A stretch of DNA of 14,397 nucleotides from positions 1 to 14,397 of the forward strand of contig WTXI01000571.1 in assembly GCA_022376515.1 (NCBI GenBank), in the 5' to 3' direction. The notes under the pieces were generated by a model, which made no database searches, was not told the origin of the DNA, and saw only the letters and a list, made by a program, of their open reading frames with translations. This stretch comes from Lactifluus volemus. Lineage: Eukaryota; Basidiomycota; Agaricomycetes; Russulales; Russulaceae. How positions within the stretch are numbered: position 1 is the stretch's first letter; each line of letters opens with the position of its first letter. This document shows positions 1 through 8,315 of this stretch, in pieces. The translations under genes were made by a program, and so were the position numbers.

Positions 1-2608
1 CAATAGGACGAACGATTGTTTATGTGGACCTCTCCGCCCACAGTTGGCACATTCCTGCCTTGGCTTAATGCTGAAATTCAACATCTGCAAACTCGAGTCG
101 TCATATCTCGCCAACAGCGACGTCCCTGACCTTGAATCTCGAATCGCCGAACACATTCCATCTGGACTATCTTACGCGTGTATTTACTGGGTCGATCATT
201 TAGGACATTTTCCTTCGACCAGGATATCTTCAAGAAGGTCCGATCGCTCTTCGAGACAAAATTTCTTTTGGCTGGAAGTGCTTAGCATTAAGAGCCGTGT
301 GGCCCTATTTCACCAGTATTATCATCGTGGTTGCAGCTTGAGGTAGGTACACCCATAATTGAGTATGACATGTAATGACATTTGGGTAAAACAGCGTACT
401 CAACCAGAAGTGCAGGATTTGTTGGGATTGGTGCATGATGCGTCCGCATTTGTGCGGTATTTCGGAATGGCTGTGGCGAAGAGTGCTCCGCATATCTATG
501 TGTCTGCCCTCCCTTTCACACCAACCTCTTCCCGCATCCGCAATCGATACCTTTCCATCCTCACACATTGACCTTGGAACGTGGGGAATTGTCTCATTGG
601 CCAGCATTGGAAATGACGATTCACACATGGAATGTTGCACGGACGGGCAACGCATCGCATCGGCCTCATTCGATTGCGTTTGGGATGCCACGACGGAGAG
701 ATCGCAGCGGGCCCGTTTACTGGACACACCATTGGGTCAATTCTGTTGCATTTTCGGCCAGCGCATTGCATCGAGCTCGGCGACTGCACGATTCGCATGT
801 GGGATGTCGCAACAGGAAATCGTAACGGACCCATTTACTGGACATACAGTTCGGTCCTTTCTGTTTCATTCTCCCCGGACGGGCGGCACGTCGCATCGGC
901 CTCGCGGATTGCACAATTCGCGTTTGGGATACCACAACGGGAGAAACCGTAGCGGGCCCGTTTACTGGACACACCGATGGGAATCTGTTGCATTCTCACC
1001 AGACGGGCGGTGCATTGCATCGGCCTCGACGATAGAACGATATGCGTGTGGGATGCTGCAACAGGACAATCGTAGCGGGCCCGTTTACTGGACACACCGA
1101 TTGGGTTAGATCTGTTTCATTTTCGCCGGACGGACAGCGCATCGCATCGGCCTCATGACCACACAATCCGCGTGTGGGATATCACAACGGGAGAGGTCGT
1201 AGCGGGCCCATTTATTGGACACACCATTATGTCACAAGTGTTGCATTCTCGCCGGACGGGCAACATATCGCATCGGCCTCACGATCGCACGATTTGCTTG
1301 TGGGATGCCACAATGGGAGAGATAGCAGCAGGCCCGTTTACCGGACACACCATGGTCATTCTGTTGCATTCTCGCCGGATGGACAGCGCATTGCATCGGC
1401 CTCGACGACGCACGATTCGCGTGTGGGACGCCGCAGTAGGACAGATCGTAGCTGATTCGTTTACTGGACACTCCGGTGGGTCAGATCTATTGCATTCTCG
1501 CCAGACGGACAGCGCATCGCATCAGCCTCGGATGATCACGCGATTTGTATGTGGGATGCCGCGACAGGACAGATCGTAGCGGACCCGTTTACTGGACACA
1601 CCGATTGGGTCAGATCTGTTGCATTCTCGCCGGACGGACAGCGCGTTGCATCGTGCTCAGACGATGTACGATTCGTGTGTGGGATGCCGCAACAGGGCAA
1701 GTCGTAGCGGCCCGTTCACTGGACATACTTGGGTCAACTCTGTTGCATTCTCGCCGGACGGGCGGCACATCGCATCGGCTTCTGATGATCGCACGATTCG
1801 CATTTGGGATGCCACAACAGGAAGGGTCGTAGCGGGCCCGTTTACTGGACACACTGACAGTCAGATCTGTTGCATTCTCGCCGGATGGGCGGTGCATTGC
1901 ATCATCCTCGGCGATCGTACGATTCGTGTGTGGGATGCTGCAACAGGGCAAGTCGTAGCGGGCCCGTTTGCTGGACACACCAAATGGTCACTCTGTTGCA
2001 TTCTCGCCGGACGGACAGCGCCTCACATCGGCCTCAGACGATGCCACGATTTGCGTGTGGGATATCACAACCGGACAGATCGTAGTGGGCCCATTTACTG
2101 GACACACCGCTTCGTCACTCTGCTGTATTCTCGCCGGACGGGAAGCGCATCGCGTCGGCCTCATCGATTGTACGATCCGCATGTGGGATGCTGCAACAGG
2201 AGAGATGGTAGCGGGTCCGTTTGCTGGACACACCTCTTATTCAATTCCGTTGTGTTCTCTCAGATGGGCAGCGAATCGCATCGGCCTCAAGTGATCACAC
2301 GATTCGCATGTGGGAAGTTACAATAGGACAGGTTGGAGCGGGCCAATCTACTGGACACACCTCAGGGATCAGATCTGCGGAGGTTGTAACGAAAGATGCT
2401 GACAAAATCCTAGATCAGTCCCGATCAATACTGATGGTTGGATATGTGGAGAAGAGAAAGAACTTTTTTTATGGATTCCCGAACTTCACAGGCGGCGTCT
2501 TATAGACCCAGCACTGTCTGGATCGCAGGTGGACATGAGACGCGGCTTGATTTCTCAAAGTTTGCGTATGGATCAAATTGGGCTACAGTCTATGGTTACA
2601 ATTCATAG
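1..2608 (+). CDS. NACHT-WD40 (NWD) NLR-like protein, 3' part, frame-broken
   Basis: STAND/NLR-like proteins of this build occur in large families in Agaricomycetes; related Podospora HNWD proteins act in non-self recognition. Seen, in order: the helical region after the NACHT module (motifs FNICKLESSYL and LSYACIYWVDH, about 83-205); an intron 343-394 (GTAGGT...CAG, 52 nt); the linker with KSAPHIYVSALPFTP (about 480-525) and LERGELSHWPAL; 14 WD40 repeats (about 617-2350); then a C-terminal tail with GWICGEEKELFLWIPE (about 2436-2483) and LDFSKFAYGSNW, ending at TAG 2606-2608. The NACHT P-loop and the start codon lie upstream of the window. The frame breaks repeatedly and the breaks I resolved are losses, for example a T run before FWLEVL near 268 that is two bases short. 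It could be a pseudogene, but the intact tail and stop argue that at least part of the damage is consensus error. Family assignment is firm; functional state is unknown. Confidence 0.85.
343..394 (+). other. Intron of the NWD gene
   Basis: A 52-nt GTAGGT...ACAG intron separates the helical region (ending SSWLQLE) from the linker (starting RTQPEVQDLL). It is in phase 0 on both sides, and length and borders are typical for the other introns of this window. Confidence 0.7.
617..2350 (+). repeat. WD40 tandem repeat array, 14 units
   Basis: The anchor (A/G)CTGGACA, encoding the TGH of each blade, recurs with small variations at 719, 837, 964, 1087, 1214, 1340, 1463, 1591, 1718, 1844, 1970, 2097, 2223 and 2350, giving 13 full units of 118-128 nt after one partial leading unit. 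The unit reads TGHTxWVxSVAFSPDGxRIA, then SASDDRTIRVWDAATGQ and a short VAGPF. My consensus unit is 43 codons (129 nt), so every unit is short by 1 to 11 nt. The unit 1718-1843 (126 nt, lacking one codon after GHT) reads in a single frame. Units are very similar at DNA level, as in repeat arrays homogenised by unequal exchange. Fourteen blades would suit two seven-bladed propellers. Confidence 0.9.
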
Positions 2609-2991
2609 AAATAGAATCGGTTGTACGCTATTTGATTTATTTTTCTGTAGTCATTCCTCTATCGGATACTAATAAATAATCGCGGACAGTCAGATTACCA
2701 CATGTTAAAGACTGATGAATCAATTGAGGGTCCATCGAACGCGTGTTTGCTGAGACTCACGTGCCTGGCCACCGGTAACGTGACACGGTCATGTGACTAT
2801 TGTGCCTCAAAAAGAGGTCCTCAACAAGAAAGAAAAGTCAAAATCGACTTTCTTAATAGTTTTTCGGGACTTGAAAGGTGCACAGAAGCGAATCGAATTA
2901 TTTGTAGGATTGCTGATCTCGGCGCGAGAACAGCAGAGTAGAATGTTATTTTCGATTGCTGCGCTGCTCTGAACTAAAGAGCAACGAAACG
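2609..2991. other. Convergent intergenic region between NWD and S28 genes
   Basis: This 383-nt stretch separates two gene ends. An AATAAA at 2671-2676, 63 nt past the NWD stop, is a reasonable polyadenylation signal for that gene. An imperfect hairpin lies at 2830-2854 (nine base pairs, one bulged A, six-base loop). An 80-codon open frame at 2702-2941 has no recognisable motif and is probably chance. Confidence 0.6.
2671..2676 (+). promoter_or_regulatory. Candidate polyadenylation signal of the NWD gene
   Basis: AATAAA inside the A/T-rich run TAATAAATAAT, downstream of the TAG at 2606-2608. Fungal genes often lack a strict AATAAA, so this is only a plausible site. Confidence 0.4.
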
Positions 2992-5275
2992 TTACATATC
3001 AAGCGAATCATACATTGCCTCGTCAAAGGGGTCTTCCCAGTCCTCCAACCAAGCTTTGACAAACTCAACCATCTCACTATGAATTTGCCAATTTTCTTGG
3101 GTTCCTTCTCGCCCTCCTGAGCCCGTTCTCGTCCCAGTGGTGGACACCACCTAGCAGCGTGTCATTCCACAGTTTTATCTCACCAAGTGAAAAAATAGGA
3201 CACACCAGGAATAATTTTGAATGGCCTAACACTGTGTCCTCACGTTCCTCCGCACCACCGTAAGTACTATGTGGCGTGTATGGGCGCCACGGATCAACTG
3301 CGAACCCATCCGTAGTCAGCATCGCCGGACCCGTTCAAGAAAGGGGTAGAAGGACTGAATATACATACCTTCACCGTCAATAAATGCTAACCTATCAGCT
3401 GCAATGTGGTAATCGCCTAGCACATTCACGGCAGTGACATTTGGCAGCGGAGGCACTTTGTAGTATTCTCCCGGTGGGAACGCCTGAATACATATCTTGT
3501 GCTCATAGTCGATGTCCAATAGGCGCGAAATAATAGTAGGGGTGCCAACTGGTGGCGCGGTCTACAAATGGATGTCAGCATGGGCGGTGATGCGGTGATG
3601 CGAAGACATACGGTCAAGTAGCCCCATTGTGTGCAGTACTGGAACACCCACGGGCGCCAGTCTTCACTGAGATCTGTGATCTGATATTTTGAATCTTCGT
3701 TTGTCCCAAAGCAATCTTCCACAGTCAAACCCATATCTTGTGGGCAGAGTACGACAATGTTCTTCGCGGTCCAAAAGCTTTGTGATTCAAGATGCATAAG
3801 GGTAAGGTATGCGTACCTCTCGGATCCACTTGGCGTAATTTAACAGAGCGATGTTAGCTTTCAGTCCTCCCAGGAGCACCATACGCTCCGTGTCTTTCAG
3901 AGTCGGCGTGTCGCCGTTAAGCGTCGCACAGAACTGATCGAATGTCGTCGAGCTAACAGCAGGATCCCAGTTCTGATCCTGCCACGTGGACAGCGGATAC
4001 TGTTCCAGCAGCACATATTAGTTCCGCCTATCTTATGAAGCAGGTCCGAGACATACCTCGAGCACCGAGACAAAGTCCTTATCTGACTCCAGCTCGCTGA
4101 GGCCAAACAGGCTTTTGAGTCGGCCGCGCAGGGGCCGATTTTGAGAAGCGAATCAATCATGCTGATGCTATTCACGAGGTTGGATGAACAAATTGGGTCC
4201 GCGGCGAGCCGGATGACGTCCATGTACTCCCAATTCATGAGCACAGCGTGCGTCACCGCTAGGGGGCGGGAGGAGGTTTAGTATCGTTTGTGAAGAATGA
4301 TTGAAAACAAAAGGTGCGCACCACTCGACGCAATAGCACCAAACACGAGATCAGGATACAGCACTCGCATGTGAGCTGCCCGTGCTCCTGCATATGACCC
4401 CTACAAAACACGCATTAACAACGGGATGACCACCATCACAGGACGCCGGAGAGGGCACACGAACACCATAGTATATCCATGGTGTCTTTCGGGCCGTAAG
4501 GTTCTCGTTGATGTTCTCGAATTTGACATTGCGCATAAAATTGGCCGAGTCTTCGAGTGCTTGCTCGTTGTTGAGCCACCTACAGCACCGCATGATGGGG
4601 AAATAAGCTGGATCAATATAAGAGCGCGCGGAGGGGTCGACATGGGATGAGGCGGCGGGACAAGCGCACCTTAGGGAATCAGTCGAAAAGTTTTGGACAC
4701 CCACAGACTTGCCTGGACCATTCCCGGTCGCATGTCAGCATCTAGGCTCAATCCAGGGAACACGTACCATAATATCTATGCTCTAGCACAACTGCGATGC
4801 CGCCTGTCGCACGTGCCAAAATATCCCCAACACCTGTGTCCAAGAACGGCAGACGGTCCTCCCCATTAGTCTCCCCCATCGATAACGATGACCGGTGAGC
4901 CAGACGTGGTTTATAGTGTCGTGTGTTGACCCAGAAACGTTGTTGAAACGTCGCGTCGGTGGTGTTGTAAAAGTGATCGAGTGGCTGGGTGAACGTCTGA
5001 ACGGAGAACTCGGATGCCGCGACGGCGACAACGAGTGGTGCTTGTAATGTGCTGGCATGCGCCGGCACCTCAGCCCCTTGATCGGGATGCGAGGTTATGC
5101 CAGCAGCGCGTCGATGGAGATTTTGAAAGTTGACCCCTTGTGCATTATGGAGGACATGCTCGTGAAGGGCATTGCTGCCGCCCGTACCGACGAGCACGAC
5201 AACAAGAGATATCCAAATGATGTGAAAGCCCACATCATACGGTGTAGCCGAGAGAGAAGTGAACGACACCCTCAT
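2992..5275 (-). CDS. Serine peptidase of family S28 (prolyl carboxypeptidase / DPP II-like), secreted
   Basis: S28 enzymes remove residues next to proline. Exons on the minus strand: 5275-4768, 4712-4670, 4579-4465, 4400-4322, 4258-4057, 3999-3817, 3761-3612, 3561-3369, 3297-3206, 3150-2992; all introns are GT...AG, 50-90 nt. The product is about 576 residues, normal for fungal S28. A hydrophobic signal (GFHIIWISLVVVLVG, residues 17-31) indicates secretion or a vacuolar route. Landmarks: QTFTQPLDHFYNTTDATFQ, GETNGEDRLPFLDTG, GIAVVLEHRYYG, the nucleophile Ser in YYGGSYAG (codon 4397-4395), WEYMDVIRLAADP, the Asp in VDPW (codon 3295-3293) and the His pair in GGVHHWDENG (3142-3137). Frame breaks lie near 4905, 4873-4877 (two bases), 4121-4131, 3223-3229, 3117-3122 and 3079-3085; all are losses. 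Past the last break the frame reads MVEFVKAWLEDWEDPFDE and stops at TAA 2994-2992. The family call is firm; exact substrate is not known. Confidence 0.93.
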
Positions 5276-6687
5276 GAAGGTAAATACTGTAACTGCGGGC
5301 GGGGTCCTCCGACGGTCCCACGGTTCGATTCCTTAGTGCCAAAGTAACTGAGGGCTCATATAACGCCCATTAAGCTCATAAGTTGAATAGATTTATTTCA
5401 CAACGGCATTTATAGAACGCAACGATTTGATGCACCGAATTGATGGCCTAATCTGCTAATGTTGCTCCGCCTTCTGCGGCCGTGACTAGACTTGATGCAT
5501 GGCAAGTGGAGAGAATCAGATTGGACAGACTAAAAAACAAGGATCATCCCATATATGCTACGAGTTACTTGGCACAACTTTCCACGTCGCGGGCGACAAG
5601 GATAGTGCAAGTACGCGATCCGAGTTGGTGTCGAGAATCAAGTACAGTATCAGTCTATGCTGCCGCCTGGCTATGTGACCTGACCTTCATGCGGAGGATT
5701 TGGGTCTCTTGCAAGTTGCAACGCCGATGAGTAATTCATCCGCACTTTTCGATCTCGAGGGTGGTGATGGGTGCTTCATGCAGACCAAACGTGGGAATAT
5801 AGCAAGTGAACTCAGATCAGTTACAGTATACGATTGTCAGGGATCAGCGCTTTCGTGATGTCAGGCGCGCGGAGTTGATCATGATTAACCTTTGATAAAA
5901 AGGCCAAGCATATTAGGAATGACTATTATTGCTCATTGGCCAAGTCGGTGTGGTGGGACTCACAATCACAATAGGCATCCATATAGTGCCACCCAAGTTC
6001 CCGGAGTACGCGAGCGATCTTTGCAAGAAACCCGTTTCTACCCAATGTAGACAGGGCGCGTTCAAGCGGAAGTATATATTTGATCGACGAACAAATAGTT
6101 TGGTGAAGTCTGGTTTCCTGACTATCAGCGATACAGAGGCTGGACTATACGTCAAACAAGTTGAATCTGAGTCGTGAACGGCTTATTCCTGAAGGGGAGA
6201 CACAACATGTTGGGCTGCTAATAGAGTGTGATGTTGCAACCGTAAGTGGCAGTACGGGTCCGTGTGAGATCACTCGGGAGTCAATTACCATATTGTGATC
6301 TGGTCAAAAGTACGATATGTGATATGATGTTGTGACAGGCCTCCGAGGAATGGACTACTTGTGTCGTTGCTAGCCTGCCTCTCTGCTTGCTTGCGGTGAA
6401 ACGTTTCTCCTTTCCGGCCACACACTCTAAAGACTCTTCCTTGATTGAAAGGGACGCCACTGCCGATGGTACGCGGGATTGGACATGCCTCGAAAGACAT
6501 GATTGCGCAGTTCGATCAACCCAGGGGAATATGCGGAGTGTATTTCAGGCCCAGCGTCTGAGGGTATTATGGTATGTTACACGAGACGAGTACAACTGCC
6601 GTAACTTATAGTTCGTTAGGTGATCCGACATTGCGAAGCCATGGATACGGTCACTCACAGTAACCCTGTTAGACACAATAGCCTACA
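5276..6687. other. Intergenic, no recognised gene
   Basis: The S28 promoter should lie in the first few hundred bases; a TATATGA-like sequence on the minus strand near 5355-5362, about 80 nt before the start codon, is a weak candidate. Open frames of 70-82 codons (for example 5482-5730, 5929-6177 and 6387-6611 on the plus strand) contain no family motif I recognise, and this number is expected by chance. I see no repeat, terminal inverted repeat or RNA gene. Confidence 0.5.
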
Positions 6688-6991
6688 TCAAAGTGCATCC
6701 ACAACCACCTCCGTGATTTTCCGCTGCGCGGGATTCTGGCTATCGGCGCATATTCGGCCTCGGCTGTCTAGCAGTTGCAGTTGGACGAGATGTTCCCTTT
6801 GCATGATAGCTACATGAAAGTAATCCCGGGCTAATGTCAGCTCCTGATCTACGAATTGGACGACGGCTCGCCGGACTTCGGCTATCTCGCTGACCGCCGG
6901 TAGTTGCCAGTGCTCCCTTGGCCCAGGCTCCACTGACCACTGAAAACGTGGAAAATGTGGCTCACCTAGATTCATTCGTCTCGGGTTGCAT
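6688..6991 (-). CDS. Possible two-exon small protein (75 aa), unknown function
   Basis: Proposed exons on the minus strand are 6991-6966 and 6889-6688, with a 76-nt intron (GTGAGC...GGTCAG). The spliced frame is exactly 76 codons including TGA: it starts MQPETNESSEIAEVRRAVV, continues through FVDQELTLARDYFHVAIMQ and ends KITEVVVDAL. It is hydrophilic and probably helical, with no signal peptide, membrane segment or known motif. Support: the start codon follows CAAA, a TATATAAGG-type element lies about 80 nt upstream (7071-7080, minus strand), and the leader carries three copies of GATGGG (plus strand 6995-7020). An unspliced reading of 95 codons from 6975 is the alternative. I do not recognise the family, and a chance open frame is possible. 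Confidence 0.33.
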
Positions 6992-8261
6992 TTTGATGGG
7001 TTAACAGATGGGTTGATGGGACGTTGGCGCAGGGCAAAGTGAATCCCAAGAGGCCAGCGTCTCCGCGAAACCTTATATGGTCCGTCCGTCTGTCCGAGTC
7101 ATCACGAGGCGCCCAGTTCCCTCGGCGGCTGCGAATCTTGCGATAAGGCTTATTGACAGACCATCCGGAGATGTCCCCTTTTTCGTATCTTCCTCGGTTC
7201 TTCCGCGGCTTCGTTTGTCAAGGACTGCTCGGACATCGCTACATAGCATGCTGTTAGACCTGTTCGCTCAGGCCGCATAGCTTGAGCATAGCCTGAGAAC
7301 GGAAGCATAGAGTCGGCCCTTCGATTCTGTGTTTCCTGAAGCGCAGTATCCGCCAGCATTAACTATTAGCTCTCATATCGGACATGAACAAAGACAACCT
7401 ACCCATCTAGATACTTGTGACCATCGCAGCCATCCCCCAAACCTTTAGAGCATGCTGTGCGTACAGTCCCTAACATCTATATTCCAAACCTTGCCGTGAA
7501 GGTTTTACAGCGACCATTATCCACCTTGCAGATCCTGCAAGCCTTGTCCGCTGTCTTCATATATATCAAGCATCCATTTCATAGAAATGGCTCTCAGGAA
7601 AGTTTCGACTTGAACATCTGTGCATGTGCGTTGGCTGTGCAGGGACCCTTGCACGTCCTACAACTTAAACTAGACTTGCTTGACTCCCTTGCGTGGGGCG
7701 CCCACGCCGATGTGGGATGCCGGCATGACGAAATCGATAAACTTGATGGGATAATCGTAGTCGGTAGCCAGAAAAACGGTGAGGATCCCTGCATCAAGGA
7801 CCAAGAAGCGTAAGATATGAGTAAGGTAGGTTAGTTTTCTCGGAAGCGATCTTTGGGTCTTTATCCTGATTTCTGTGCTGGAGTCCCCATGATTTCATCG
7901 GCATCGTGCCACGTCACCTGCACGGCACTAATAAGGGCTAGTATAATTCAAATTGTTCGGAACTTGCCCTTGAAGCACAGCACCCTCAAATCTCAAAAGA
8001 GTGTTGTGGTGGTGTCACAGCTCCACGGGAATTGCCCTGCCAAGACAGCTTTGCGCGTGGCGCTGTTTCCGTTTATTGTTGGTGCGGTGTCTTACCGTCA
8101 TTGTAATAATTGTCTTCTACCATAGTACATTACAGTACAGATGTTGGGTACGAAGGGTGGCATAAGGTCTAAACGTTTAAAGCAAAGCAAAAAAAGCGAG
8201 TCATGACGGATGATTGCATGATTACGCGAGCCGGGGATGGTTGGTAGTGTGCCCGTGACGG
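6992..8261. other. Intergenic with coding-like but unresolved segments
   Basis: On the minus strand the stretch 7797-7690 reads ILTVFLATDYDYPIKFIDFV and then MPASHIGVGAPRKGVKQ without a stop, directly after a plausible acceptor (GATGCAG). Further along the same strand come CRTCKGPC (near 7660), ACRICKVDNGRC (near 7530) and GLGDGCDGHKYLDG (near 7430), in different frames. A 118-codon open frame on the plus strand (7457-7813) covers the same DNA. I could not build a consistent exon chain on either strand, so no gene is called. The proximal CNNM promoter occupies the right end. Confidence 0.3.
7071..7080 (-). promoter_or_regulatory. TATA-like element upstream of the small minus-strand ORF
   Basis: The minus strand reads CCATATAAGG about 80 nt before the proposed start at 6991. 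Distance and sequence fit a core promoter, but this short motif is common by chance. Confidence 0.3.
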
Positions 8262-8269
8262 TATAAAAG
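8262..8269 (+). promoter_or_regulatory. TATA box of the CNNM/Mam3-like gene
   Basis: TATAAAAG lies 54 nt before the ATG at 8316. A transcription start about 30 nt downstream would fall near 8290-8300, leaving a short leader and excluding the two upstream ATGs at 8282 and 8287, each followed by a stop within a few codons. This supports 8316 as the real start codon. Confidence 0.6.
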
Positions 8270-8315
8270 GAAGGCCACGAAATGGAATGAGGGGATCGTA
8301 GATTCCCGACAACTT

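Noticed and set aside
435..1109. 224-codon plus-strand open frame as an intact protein
   Set aside because: It crosses linker and WD40 repeats in a frame that does not give the WD motifs; it is open only because of accumulated base losses.
1610..1978. Minus-strand open frame of 122 codons over the WD40 array
   Set aside because: It is the antisense shadow of the repeats (recurrent MSSKRARYD from the reverse of the GPFTGH codons).
617..2350. CRISPR-like regular repeats of about 126 nt
   Set aside because: The whole period encodes a WD40 blade; there are no short repeats separated by unique spacers, and the setting is eukaryotic.
5322..5332. tRNA T-loop-like GGTTCGATTCC
   Set aside because: The flanking bases do not form the five-pair T stem, and I found no matching acceptor or anticodon arm upstream.
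5276..8261. Transposable element in the gene-poor stretch
   Set aside because: No reverse transcriptase, integrase or transposase motif, no terminal repeat and no target duplication could be seen by eye.
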